Positions 43,747-51,633 of a DNA stretch of 64,000 bases are shown piece by piece; the stretch's first letter is position 1; each line of letters opens with the position of its first letter. The DNA is from Quadrisphaera sp. INWT6 (GTDB taxonomy: Bacteria > Actinomycetota > Actinomycetes > Actinomycetales > Quadrisphaeraceae): contig NZ_VUOH01000004.1 of the NCBI RefSeq assembly GCF_015390235.1, positions 1 through 64,000 on the forward strand, in the 5' to 3' direction. The position numbers and the translations under genes are program-made. The notes beneath the pieces are model-generated. The model saw only the letters and a list, made by a program, of their open reading frames with translations, was not told the origin of the DNA and did not search any database.

Positions 43747-44811
43747 TCACCGCGCAGGGGCGTCTGCGCGGAGCAGCGACAGGCGGCTCACCAGGCGCTC
43801 GCGGTCGCGGACCCCGGCGTCGAGCGCCTCCTCCGCGGCGACGGCGCTGCGGACCACGAGCCGGACGTCGCGGTCCCAGCAGACGTCGACGAGGTCGGCG
43901 AACCGCCGCCGCGCCTGCTCGCCCACCGACGACAGCGCGGGCACGCCGGCCAGCACCAGGGTGCGGAAGCGCTCGGACAGCTCCAGGGCGTCACCCGTGG
44001 AGGTCGGCGCGCCGCAGAGGTCGTCGAAGTGCAGGTGGACCGCCTCGCCCACGACCCCCAGCGCACGCAGGGGTCGGCCGCCCACCTGCAGCACCACCCG
44101 GTCTCCGGGCGCCGGTTCCGCGAGCCCGGCGGCGGCCAGCTGCGCGGCGCTCCCCGGCCCCAGCCAGGCCCCGCTCGACCAGCCCGGCCGCGCCCCGCCG
44201 TGGCCGAGCGCGCGGTGGTCGACGGGACCGGCGACCTCGACCACCGCGCAGGTCTCGCGCAGCGCACTGATCAGAGGCAGCACGAGGTGGTGGTGCTGCG
44301 GGCCGGGCAGCAGGCCCTCGGGCGCGAAGTTCGACGTCGCGACGAGCCGCACCCCGCGGGGCGGCAGCGCCCGCAGGAAGCGCGACAGCAGCATCGCGTC
44401 GCCGGGGTCGTGGGCGTGGAGCTCGTCGAGCAGCAGCACGGTCGCCCCGCCCACGACGTCGTCGATGGCCGCCTCGAGCCCGCCCCGCCCGCCCGAGCGC
44501 CGGGCGATGCCGCGGTGCAGCTGCCGCGCCGCGTCGTAGGCGTGGAGCCGGGTGGAGGTGCCCTCCGGCAGCTGGGAGAGCAGGACGTCGGCGAGCCACG
44601 TCTTGCCGCGCCCCACCGGGCCGTGGAGGTAGACCCCGGGCGTCGAGTCGTCCAGCCCCGCGCCCAGGTCGGCGAGCCGGTCCGCGGCGGTCCGCTGCTC
44701 GGGGTCGAGGTGGGAGCCCATCGCCGCCGCGGCGGCGTCGAAGGCGCCGCGGAGCTGGTCCCGACGGTGCTGCCCACCGCGACCCGCCGTCCGCTGCGCC
44801 ACGGCGCTCAC
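43747..44811 (-). CDS. ZapE/AFG1-like AAA ATPase
   Basis: This is a 354-residue P-loop ATPase of the ZapE (AFG1) family. Walker A is GVYLHGPVGRGKTWLADVLL, Walker B is TVLLLDELHAHDPGDAMLLSRFL, and sensor 1 is LVATSNFAPEGLLP, exactly the family order. The C-terminal lobe (SERFRTLVLAGVPALSSVGEQARRRFADLVDVCWDRDVRLVV) is also characteristic. In E. coli ZapE is linked to cell division, and in mitochondria AFG1 to protein quality control; the actinobacterial role is not known to me. GTG at 44811 is chosen. Its upstream gap holds palindrome copy C. Confidence 0.9.
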   Translation of the reverse strand: MSAVAQRTAGRGGQHRRDQLRGAFDAAAAAMGSHLDPEQRTAADRLADLGAGLDDSTPGVYLHGPVGRGKTWLADVLLSQLPEGTSTRLHAYDAARQLHRGIARRSGGRGGLEAAIDDVVGGATVLLLDELHAHDPGDAMLLSRFLRALPPRGVRLVATSNFAPEGLLPGPQHHHLVLPLISALRETCAVVEVAGPVDHRALGHGGARPGWSSGAWLGPGSAAQLAAAGLAEPAPGDRVVLQVGGRPLRALGVVGEAVHLHFDDLCGAPTSTGDALELSERFRTLVLAGVPALSSVGEQARRRFADLVDVCWDRDVRLVVRSAVAAEEALDAGVRDRERLVSRLSLLRADAPAR

Positions 44812-44851
44812 CCTGCCGCAGCGCCCGCGGTGACCGGCGTCACGCACCGGG

Positions 44852-44919
44852 GTGCTCCGCAGGTGCGCCCCTCGGGAGGGACCGAGCCGTCACTGCGAAG
44901 GGGCGCACCTGCGGAGCAC
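44852..44919. repeat. Nested palindrome, copy C (68 bp)
   Basis: Perfect 21-bp arms contain GCTCCGCAGGTGCGCCCC (the same arm as in copy B), extended by GTG... outside and one base inside. The 28-nt core is kept in length but diverges in sequence; the GACCGAGCCGTCAC part of the inner dyad remains. It stands between the divergent ZapE-like and MarP-like genes (gap 44812-45002), so it is unlikely to be only a terminator. Confidence 0.85.
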
Positions 44920-45002
44920 GTGGAGACCGACGACCGGTGGCCCGAGCCGAGCGGGGCTCCGGTCCTAAGGTCTGCTTCAGCAGCAGCCTCCAGGCTCGTC
45001 CC

Positions 45003-46235
45003 ATGACCACCCCGGTGCTCCTCGACCTCGCCGTCGCCCTGCTGGTGGTGGCGGTCGTCGTCCTCGGCGCCCGCGCGGGGTGGCGCACCGGCGCCAGCCG
45101 TTCGGTCCTCTCCCTCGCCGGGATGCTGGCGGGCCTCGTGCTCGGGCTGGCGGCGTCGACGTGGCTGGTCGGGGAGCAGCTGTCGGTGCTGCTGCGCCTG
45201 GTTCTCGTCGCCGTGTGCGCCGTCGGCGGCGCCCTCGTCGGGTCGGGCCTGGGCGGCGCCGTGGGCGACCTGCTCGGGCGGGCCCTGAGCCGACTCCACC
45301 TCGGGCTGGTCGACAGGGGAGCAGGCGCGGTGGTCCGCGGCCTCGTGGCGCTGGTGGTCTGCTCGCTGGTCGCGGGGCTGTCGCTGGCGCTCGCGCCGCC
45401 GTCGAGCGCGCTCGCCCGCAGCTCCGCCCTGGCGCGGCTGGCCGACGCCGTGCCGCCCGCCCGCTCGGTGGTCGACGACGTGCGCCAGGTGCTCCCCACC
45501 TCCGCCGGGGGCGACCTGCTGGCGCTGGTCCCGGCGTCGTCGTCCGCCTCCGACGCGCCCGACGAGGCCCAGCTGCGGGCGGTGGCGGCGCAGGCCGGAC
45601 CGAGCGTGGTGCGCGTCCAGGCGCCCGTGTGCGGTACGTCCAGCCGGTACTCCCAGGGGACCGGGTTCACCGCTGCCGCGCAGGACGGCGAGCGGTTCGT
45701 CATCACGAACGCGCACGTCGTCGGCCAGGCGCGCGACGTCACCGTCTCCGGGGAGCAGGGCGAGAGCCGGGCGCGGGTGGTGGTGGCCGACAGCGCCGCC
45801 GACATCGCGGTGCTGGCGGTCGACGGTGACACCGGGCCCGCGCTCCCGCTGGCGAGCGGGACCGCCAGCAACGGGACGCCCGTCGTCGTGCTCGGACACC
45901 CCGAGGACGGGCCCCTCACCGCTACCGCCGGCGTGGTGGTGCAGCGGCTGCCCGTCTCGACGGTCGACGAGTCGACGGTCGTGTCGGGGAGCCTGCCCCT
46001 CGGGTCGGCCAGCGACCTGCGCGAGGTGTACCGCCTCGCCGCCGACGTGCGGCACGGCAACAGCGGCAGCCCGCTGCTGACCACCGACGGCACGGTCGTG
46101 GGTGTGGTGAACGCCGCCGGGCTCGGCGCCTCCGACACCGGGTACGCCCTCCTCCTCGACGCGGTGCGGGCCGACCTCGCGACCGCAGCCTCCTCCTCCT
46201 CCACCACGACGACGGGAGCAACCGGTGGCTGCTGA
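45003..46235 (+). CDS. MarP-like membrane serine protease (CvpA plus trypsin-like domain)
   Basis: This is a 410-residue protein. Four N-terminal helices (about 3-150) form a CvpA-like membrane domain. A trypsin-like domain follows with the triad His238 (ITNAHVV), Asp267 (AADIAVL) and Ser354 (GNSGSP). A cysteine in APVCGTSSRYSQGTGF precedes the domain. The layout is that of MarP from Mycobacterium tuberculosis, an extracytoplasmic protease that protects against acid stress and supports cell wall hydrolysis. ATG at 45003 is the first ATG of the coding frame. The next gene starts eleven bases before its stop, so the two are coupled. Confidence 0.9.
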   Translation: MTTPVLLDLAVALLVVAVVVLGARAGWRTGASRSVLSLAGMLAGLVLGLAASTWLVGEQLSVLLRLVLVAVCAVGGALVGSGLGGAVGDLLGRALSRLHLGLVDRGAGAVVRGLVALVVCSLVAGLSLALAPPSSALARSSALARLADAVPPARSVVDDVRQVLPTSAGGDLLALVPASSSASDAPDEAQLRAVAAQAGPSVVRVQAPVCGTSSRYSQGTGFTAAAQDGERFVITNAHVVGQARDVTVSGEQGESRARVVVADSAADIAVLAVDGDTGPALPLASGTASNGTPVVVLGHPEDGPLTATAGVVVQRLPVSTVDESTVVSGSLPLGSASDLREVYRLAADVRHGNSGSPLLTTDGTVVGVVNAAGLGASDTGYALLLDAVRADLATAASSSSTTTTGATGGC

Positions 46236-46887
46236 CCCCCGCGACCAGATGCGGGCCGACCGCGAGCGTCACCGCGCCGAGGCCCGCGCCGACGCGCCTG
46301 ACTCCGCCGGCCAGCGCGACTGGCGCCACGACACCCTCGACCTCGACCCCGTGGTCGGCCCCGCACCGGGCGGGGTCGCGGGCGGGGTCGTGGAGGGGGA
46401 GGTGGTGCGGGAGCGCACCCGGGGCGGGGCGCTGCACGCCGGTCGCCGGGTGCTCCGCTCCGCTGGTCGCTCAGCCGGCCGCTCGGTCAGGTCGGCTCCG
46501 CGCCGCGTGCCGGCGGGGGTGGTCGTCGGGGTGCTGCTGCTCGCGGGGGCCGGGGTGGTCAGCGCCGTCGCGGACGACGTGCCCCTGGGCTGGCCGTCCG
46601 GGGTGTCCCAGGCTCCGACGACCGGCTCCGACGGGACCGGGCCGAGCGTCGTCGTGGGGGACGGCGGCGGCACCTCTGTCGGAACCGATGGAGGAGACGT
46701 CGAGGCCGGGGGAGCAGGTGCCCCCCAGCCCGCGGCTCCGGGCGGCGACGCCCCGGCCGCCCCTGCTGGTCCTGGCACCGGCCCGGCTGCTGGCCCGGCT
46801 GCTGGTCCTGCTGCTGGCCCCGCAGGTGGACCGGCCGGAGCCCACCGCGCGACGGGGGAGTCCCGTCCTCAGGAGCGCCTCCCCTGA
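46225..46887 (+). CDS. Single-span membrane protein with Gly/Ala/Pro-rich extracellular tail
   Basis: This is a 220-residue protein with no recognised domain. A charged N-terminal region (1-85) contains MRADRERHRAEARADAPD. One helix lies near 97-115 (VPAGVVVGVLLLAGAGVV). The rest is a low-complexity outer segment ending in GPAAGPAAGPAAGPAGGPAG repeats, probably disordered. GTG at 46225 overlaps the MarP-like gene. It could be a substrate or anchor of the protease; that is inference only. Its stop lies inside the terminator hairpin that follows. Confidence 0.7.
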   Translation: MAADPRDQMRADRERHRAEARADAPDSAGQRDWRHDTLDLDPVVGPAPGGVAGGVVEGEVVRERTRGGALHAGRRVLRSAGRSAGRSVRSAPRRVPAGVVVGVLLLAGAGVVSAVADDVPLGWPSGVSQAPTTGSDGTGPSVVVGDGGGTSVGTDGGDVEAGGAGAPQPAAPGGDAPAAPAGPGTGPAAGPAAGPAAGPAGGPAGAHRATGESRPQERLP

Positions 46888-46896
46888 GGACGGGAC
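46860..46896. terminator. Bidirectional terminator hairpin
   Basis: Fourteen-base perfect arms (GTCCCGTCCTCAGG and its complement) with a nine-base loop lie between two convergent genes. The stop codon of the preceding gene is in the right arm. No T-run is present, so it would act by hairpin strength alone, as often in high-GC genomes. Confidence 0.75.
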
Positions 46897-46911
46897 CCGC
46901 GCTCGCGGGGC

Positions 46912-47820
46912 TCAGCCCCTGCGCTGCAGGCGCTCGGCGGCGTCCAGGGCCGCGTCCTCCCGGGCGGCCTGCGCCGCATCAGCGCGCGACCACCGCACGC
47001 AGGCGCTGAGCAGCAGCGGCGCGGCGACCACCTCGGCGACGGCGACGGCGAGCGTCCCGCCGAGCAGCTGGTCGTCGGCCGGGCTGAGCGCCCCGGCCAG
47101 GTGGTGGTGCGCGTACCAGCCACCGGCCAGGGCCACCCCGCCCACACCGACGACCAGCCCCGGGACGGCGTCGAGGAGCCCGTCGACGGACGCCAGCAGC
47201 ACCCGCAGCCCCCACGCCCCGGCCTCGCCGTCCGCGGCCGTGCCCTGCGCCGCAGCGCTGCCGAAGGCGGGGACGGCGAACAGCGCTCCCACACCGACCA
47301 GCACGACGCCGGTGAGGGAGCGCACCGCGCCGGAGCGCAGGGAGGCCGTCATCCACGGCGTCAGGTAGTAGGCGAGCTGCACGGCGACCCCTGCCAGCGC
47401 CCCGACCACCGGCGCGTCGAGCACCCGGGCTGCAGCTCGGCCCAGGTGCCTCGGTCGAGGGCCGCTGGTGCTGGACACCGGGGAGGCCAGGCGGACGAGG
47501 CGCACCGGGTCACCCAGGGCGATCCCCGCCGGCACGACCACGAGCAGCAGCGTGGCCGCCAGCGCCACCGGCCAGAAGGCGACCCGGCCGTAGACCCCGG
47601 TGAACGAGCAGCTCACCAGCGCGAGCAGCACCGGGCCCAGCACCACCGAGACGGCCACCCGCCACCACGGCCAGCGGTGCCCGCGCCGCCGGACGCGCAG
47701 CACGAGCGCCACCTGACCGACGGCCAGCACGACGGCGAGCCCGACCGCCAGCGGGTCGAGCGTCCACGTGGTCAGCGCGCTCGCCGTCGTCAGCGGCGGC
47801 AGGGCTGCCAGCAGGGTCAC
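46912..47820 (-). CDS. CtaG-type cytochrome c oxidase assembly protein
   Basis: This is a 302-residue membrane protein with about seven to eight helices. The early TTWTLDPLAVGLAVVLAVG stretch and the LVRLASP turn match the caa3_CtaG family, which is needed for copper-containing cytochrome oxidase assembly. The later YYLTPWMTASLRSG and AGGWYAHHHLAGALSPADDQLLGG segments also match. The conserved histidines are present in HHHLAG. GTG at 47820 is chosen as the first start before the helix. The C-terminus is helical and charged. No other oxidase gene is in the window. Confidence 0.85.
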   Translation of the reverse strand: MTLLAALPPLTTASALTTWTLDPLAVGLAVVLAVGQVALVLRVRRRGHRWPWWRVAVSVVLGPVLLALVSCSFTGVYGRVAFWPVALAATLLLVVVPAGIALGDPVRLVRLASPVSSTSGPRPRHLGRAAARVLDAPVVGALAGVAVQLAYYLTPWMTASLRSGAVRSLTGVVLVGVGALFAVPAFGSAAAQGTAADGEAGAWGLRVLLASVDGLLDAVPGLVVGVGGVALAGGWYAHHHLAGALSPADDQLLGGTLAVAVAEVVAAPLLLSACVRWSRADAAQAAREDAALDAAERLQRRG

Positions 47821-47858
47821 GGCGGGCGAGGCTAAGCGCGCTCCCTGGGCGCCAGCCG

Positions 47859-48395
47859 TCAGCGCGTGGGCTGGCCCTCGGGCTCGTCGAGCAGCTGGTG
47901 CAGGTGGCAGTCCTGCCAGCGGCCGTCGATCTTCAGGTACCGCGGCGCGGTGCCGATGCGGGTGAACCCGTTGCGGGCGAGCACCCGCTGCGAGGCGGTG
48001 TTGTGGAGCAGCGTGTCGGCCTGCAGCCGGTGCAGTCCCAGCTCGCCGAAGGCGATCCGGGCGGCAGCGCCGACGGCGGCCGTGGCCACTCCGCGACCGC
48101 AGTGCTCCACGTCGACCCAGTAGCCGAGGAACGCCGACTGGAGCGCCCCGCGGACGATGCCGTTCACCGTCACGCGTCCCACGAGCTGACCCCCGGCGGA
48201 GATGACCAGGGGGAGCGCGGTCCCGTCGGCGTGCTGGTCGATCGACCCCGTGATGAGCTCGCGCTGCACGTCGACGGTGAAGAACGCGTCGTCGCGGGTG
48301 GGCTCCCACGGCCGCAGGTGCTCGCGGCTGCGGAGCAGCAGCGCAGTGAGCTCCTCGGCGTCGTCCTCGGTCACGAGCCGGAGCGCGACGTCCAC
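47859..48395 (-). CDS. RimJ/RimL-type GNAT acetyltransferase
   Basis: This is a 178-residue GNAT protein of the RimJ/RimL (ribosomal protein N-terminal acetylase) type. It has the lead LRLVTEDDAEELTALLLRSREHLRPWEP, the acetyl-CoA loop CGRGVATAAVGAAARIAF, and LGLHRLQADTLLHNTASQRVLARNGFTRIGTAPRYLKIDGRWQD, all characteristic. The true substrate may be a protein, a peptide or an antibiotic. GTG at 48395 is the start. It is read toward the CtaG gene 38 bp away, probably in one transcript. Confidence 0.9.
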   Translation of the reverse strand: MDVALRLVTEDDAEELTALLLRSREHLRPWEPTRDDAFFTVDVQRELITGSIDQHADGTALPLVISAGGQLVGRVTVNGIVRGALQSAFLGYWVDVEHCGRGVATAAVGAAARIAFGELGLHRLQADTLLHNTASQRVLARNGFTRIGTAPRYLKIDGRWQDCHLHQLLDEPEGQPTR

Positions 48396-48631
48396 CCCGG
48401 CAGCCTAGGAGCGCTCCGAGCCGTCAGCCGACGCCGTTGTCGACGATGCGCCGGGGGTCGCTGTCGACGTCCCGGGGGGGGCCAGGTAGCCGCAGCCTCC
48501 AGGACCGTTCCGCCGGATCCGTCCCCACCGCGGTGCGTCTCCGGTGTGCACCGGGTCTGCCTAGCAGGAACGCTGACGCCGTGGGGGCCGCACGCCTACG
48601 GTGACGGGACACCCCCAGCCGAGGAGCAGAC

Positions 48632-48853
48632 GTGAGCGACAGGCAGCGCCCCACCGGTGACGACGTCGTCGGCCGCACCGTCGGCGCCACCGGAGGCTTC
48701 TGGGCGGGTGTCACGGGCGGCACCGACCTGCGCAGCCCCTTCCCGGAGCAGCCGGACCTCACCAGGCCGCGGTCGGGGTGGCGCATCGCCGCCCCGCTGC
48801 TCCTCGTGCTGGCGACGGGTGTCGGCGTCGTCGTCTGGGGCTCGCTCGGCTGA
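48632..48853 (+). CDS. Small single-span membrane protein (73 aa)
   Basis: This is a 73-residue protein with one C-terminal helix (IAAPLLLVLATGVGVVVWGSL) after a soluble N-terminus (DDVVGRTVGATGGFWAGVTGGTD). It is preceded by GAGGAG at the right distance from GTG at 48632. I do not recognise a family. The upstream gap 48396-48631 holds no other gene; CCTACGGT near 48596 might be a -10 region. Confidence 0.6.
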   Translation: MSDRQRPTGDDVVGRTVGATGGFWAGVTGGTDLRSPFPEQPDLTRPRSGWRIAAPLLLVLATGVGVVVWGSLG

Positions 48854-48890
48854 CCCGCCCCGGCACGAGGCGCCGCAACCCCGGCGCGAC

Positions 48891-48940
48891 GTGTCGGAAC
48901 CCCGGCGCGACGCGTCGGAAGCAGGCCCGGGTTCCGACAC
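48891..48940. terminator. Hairpin with 12-bp arms after the 73-aa gene
   Basis: Twelve-base perfect arms (GTGTCGGAACCC and its complement) enclose a 26-nt loop that repeats part of the left arm (CGCGACGCGTCGGAA). It is 38 bp downstream of the small membrane gene and probably ends its transcript. Nothing else is seen in 48941-49109. Confidence 0.55.
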
Positions 48941-49109
48941 CTGATGACGGGGCTCCGGCGGATCGAGGCGCGGCCACCCGAACGACAGACGGCGACGCGC
49001 CGACGACCGGCCGCGGTCTGTGCGTGGCTGCTTGCCCGGAGACACCGACTGGCGGACAGTGGAGGCTCCCCGCGGCGCGGACGCCTGGCGGGTCGACCTG
49101 GAGGCCGCT

Positions 49110-49295
49110 GTGAGCCGCTCCGCCCCCTGCCCGGCCTGGCTGCACCTGCGGCACCGCTGCGAGCTGCCCGCCAGCCACGGCGGTGACCACCGCGCCGGGT
49201 CGCGGACCTGGCCGCGCACCCCCGCCGAGCAGCGGCTGTTCGAGCGCACCGTGCTCGGCCACGTGCCCGTGGCTCCCGCCCGTCCCGCTCGTTGA
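49110..49295 (+). CDS. Small Cys/His protein (61 aa)
   Basis: This is a 61-residue protein with the spacing CPAWLHLRHRCELPASHGGDH, which offers two cysteines and several histidines and would suit a zinc-binding treble-clef-like or knuckle fold. 'RCELP..H..H' segments of this kind are frequent in short actinobacterial and phage proteins of unknown role. GTG at 49110 has a perfect GGAGG five bases upstream, which decides against a longer start at 49020. No helix bundle or membrane segment is visible. Confidence 0.6.
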   Translation: MSRSAPCPAWLHLRHRCELPASHGGDHRAGSRTWPRTPAEQRLFERTVLGHVPVAPARPAR

Positions 49296-49355
49296 CGTGG
49301 TGCTGACCTCGAGCTGACGGGCCGAACCGCGGGAGCGCACGTACGCTGCCCGCTC

Positions 49356-50231
49356 GTGAGCCACCGCTGGGTCGAGCTGCTGGACGCCGAGCGCCTGACG
49401 GCGGTGGTCGACATCGGCGCCAACCCCATCGACGGCGACCCGCCGTACCTGCCGATGCTCCGCGAGGGCCTGTGCACGGTCACGGGGTTCGAGCCGCAGC
49501 CCGAGGCGCTGCAGCTGCTGCTCGACGCCGCCGGCCCGCACGAGCGGTACCTCCCGCACGCCGTCGGCGACGGCGGCGAGCACGAGCTCAAGGTCACCTG
49601 GATGAACGGGATGACCAGCCTGTTCGAGCCCGACGTCGCGCGGCTGTCGCTGCTCAACGAGTTCGCCCGCTACGGCGAGGTCCTCAGCCGCACGCGCCTC
49701 GCCACCACCCGCCTCGACGACGTCACCGACCTCGGCCCGGTGGACCTGCTGAAGATCGACGTCCAGGGCTCCGAGCTCACGATCTTCCAGAACGGCAGGC
49801 AGACCCTCGCGGGGGCGGTCGCCGTCCACACCGAGATGTCGTTCGCGCCGCTCTACGAGGGCCAGCCCCTGTTCGGGGAGGTCGACGCCGAGCTGCGCGC
49901 CCAGGGCTTCGTGCTCCACACCTTCGCGACGCTCAAGAGGTGGCCCATCGCCCCCGCCGTGCTCGACGGGCAGATCTTCGAGAACCACCAGCAGGTGATC
50001 GAGGCCGACGTCGCCTACGTCAAGGACTTCGGCCGCCTCGAGGAGCTCACCACCGCCCAGGTGCAGCACCTCGCGCTGCTGGCGCACTTCGTCTACGGCT
50101 CGACCGACCTCGCCGTCCGCTGCCTGGCCCACCTCACCAGCACCGGCGCCGCCGACGAGCGGGTGCTGCCCGCCTACGCGGAGTCGCTGGGCCGGTCCGT
50201 CGCGCTGAACGGCGTCCGCAGTGACCGCTAG
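49356..50231 (+). CDS. FkbM family methyltransferase
   Basis: This is a 291-residue SAM-dependent methyltransferase of the FkbM type. VVDIGANPIDGDPPYLPML and FEPQPEALQLL form motif I and the ribose-binding acid. LDDVTDLGPVDLLKIDVQGSELTIFQNG is the diagnostic LK.D.QG.E motif, and AVHTEMSFAPLYEGQP follows it. FkbM proteins methylate hydroxyls of glycans or natural products. The gene sits next to a large block of glycosyltransferases on the opposite strand, so it probably methylates the same glycan. GTG at 49356 could be leaderless, with TACGCT near 49341. Confidence 0.9.
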   Translation: MSHRWVELLDAERLTAVVDIGANPIDGDPPYLPMLREGLCTVTGFEPQPEALQLLLDAAGPHERYLPHAVGDGGEHELKVTWMNGMTSLFEPDVARLSLLNEFARYGEVLSRTRLATTRLDDVTDLGPVDLLKIDVQGSELTIFQNGRQTLAGAVAVHTEMSFAPLYEGQPLFGEVDAELRAQGFVLHTFATLKRWPIAPAVLDGQIFENHQQVIEADVAYVKDFGRLEELTTAQVQHLALLAHFVYGSTDLAVRCLAHLTSTGAADERVLPAYAESLGRSVALNGVRSDR

Positions 50232-50256
50232 GCGGGTGGGCGCGACCGGGAGCCGT

Positions 50257-50314
50257 TGATCTTGGCGTTCCTCCCCGCTGTGAGCGCTCACACGCGGAAG
50301 GAACGCCAAGATCA
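50257..50314. repeat. 58-nt nested palindrome between convergent genes
   Basis: Sixteen-base perfect arms (TGATCTTGGCGTTCCT and its complement) enclose a 26-nt core. The core itself contains TGTGAGC-GCTCACA (14-bp perfect palindrome) flanked by CCGC/GCGG. It forms a nearly continuous hairpin between the FkbM and GT2 stops and probably acts as a bidirectional terminator. Its architecture matches the 64-bp palindrome family, but the sequence is different. Confidence 0.85.
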
Positions 50315-50340
50315 GGAATGCTCGGGACCGGCACGGGGTG

Positions 50341-51633
50341 TCAGCGCGAGAAGCGCGGCGTCCGCTGGTGGTCCTCGTGGCCGAACGCGCGCTGCAGGTC
50401 GGAGCCCCGGGCGGGCTCGGCGCTGACCCCGTCCGCCTCCAGCGAGAACACCGCCGCGCCGTCGTCGCGGTGGTCGTCGCGGGCGCGGCGCACCGCCAGG
50501 TGCGGCCCCACCCGGACCGGGGCGACCTCGGTCAGCTCCGCGAGGGTGGCGCCCTCGAGGAGCACGGGCACCTCCAGGTGCACGCGGTAGCGGCAGCGCC
50601 CGAGGACGGCGGCCGGGACCTCGCCGGCGTGCACCCGCGGGTCGTCCAGCGCCCCGACGACCGACCCGCCCGACCCACCGGTCAGCCACACCCCGGCGTC
50701 GCTGCCCGCCAGCAGCGAGCGCGCGCAGGCCACCGCGTCGGCGTCCTCCGCTCCGTCGGCGGCGCCCGACAGGTCCAGCTCGACGACGACGTCGGGGTGC
50801 TCCCACACCAGGCCCCGTGACGCCTCACCGCGCGTGGCCGGTCCGGCGACGAACCGCGCCAGCGCCAGGCCCTCGACGTTGCGGGAGCGCCGGGCCTCGT
50901 CCTCGTCCCGAGCCCGGCCGGCGAAGTCGGGCCCGTCGTGCCAGGCCACCGCGTCGCGGGCGTGCCGGAACGCCGCCCCGCGCAGCCAGCAGCGGTGGGC
51001 CAGCTCCCAGTCCTCCCCGCCGTAGGCGCTGAACGCCTCCTCGAAGCCGCCCACGGCCTCGAAGAGCGCGCGCGTGGTGCTGAGCACCGCCGAGATGACG
51101 AAGCGGTAGGCGTCGTCGCCGGCGGAGCGGAGGTCGTCGGTGCGGTCGTAGGCCTCGCTGAGCCACGCGGGCTCCTCGAAGACCTCGGGCTCCCAGCCAC
51201 CGCCCTCGGCGGAGCCGGCCAGCCAGGAGCGCAGCTGCTCCGGGGAGGTCTGCGACAGGTCGGCGTGGCGGCGGCGTCCGACCACGAGGTCGGCTCCCGC
51301 CTCCACCGCCCGCACCACCGCCGAGACGTACCCCGGCTCGGGCACGGTGTCGGCGTCGAGGAAGCACAGCACCTCGCCCGTGGTCGCCGCGGCGCCGAGG
51401 TTGCGGGCGGCACCGGCGCGGAACCCCTCGTCGGCCTGCGCCACGACGCTCACGCGGTAGGGCCGCGGGCCCGGCTCGGGCCGGGTGGCGGAGCCGTCGT
51501 CGGCGACGACCACCTCGAGGAGGTCCAGCGGGTGGTCCTGCAGCTCCAGCGCGGTGAGCACCAGCTCGAGGTCGTGGGGGAGCTCGTAGTGCGGCACCAC
51601 GACCGCCACCGTCGTGCGGCTGCTCGGGATCAT
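50341..51633 (-). CDS. GT2 family glycosyltransferase
   Basis: This is a 430-residue GT-A enzyme. TVAVVVPHYELPHDLELVLTALELQ starts the fold. VVADDGS, CFLDADTVPEPGY (the DxD metal site) and FSAYGGEDWELAHRC are the standard GT2 motifs; the last belongs to the galactosyltransferase-like C-terminal part. The last 150 residues (from about 290) form a separate Ala/Val/Asp-rich beta domain that I cannot assign. ATG at 51633 overlaps the upstream GT gene stop (ATGA). It is the last of a three-gene coupled operon with the GT-B and WcbI genes. Confidence 0.88.
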   Translation of the reverse strand: MIPSSRTTVAVVVPHYELPHDLELVLTALELQDHPLDLLEVVVADDGSATRPEPGPRPYRVSVVAQADEGFRAGAARNLGAAATTGEVLCFLDADTVPEPGYVSAVVRAVEAGADLVVGRRRHADLSQTSPEQLRSWLAGSAEGGGWEPEVFEEPAWLSEAYDRTDDLRSAGDDAYRFVISAVLSTTRALFEAVGGFEEAFSAYGGEDWELAHRCWLRGAAFRHARDAVAWHDGPDFAGRARDEDEARRSRNVEGLALARFVAGPATRGEASRGLVWEHPDVVVELDLSGAADGAEDADAVACARSLLAGSDAGVWLTGGSGGSVVGALDDPRVHAGEVPAAVLGRCRYRVHLEVPVLLEGATLAELTEVAPVRVGPHLAVRRARDDHRDDGAAVFSLEADGVSAEPARGSDLQRAFGHEDHQRTPRFSR

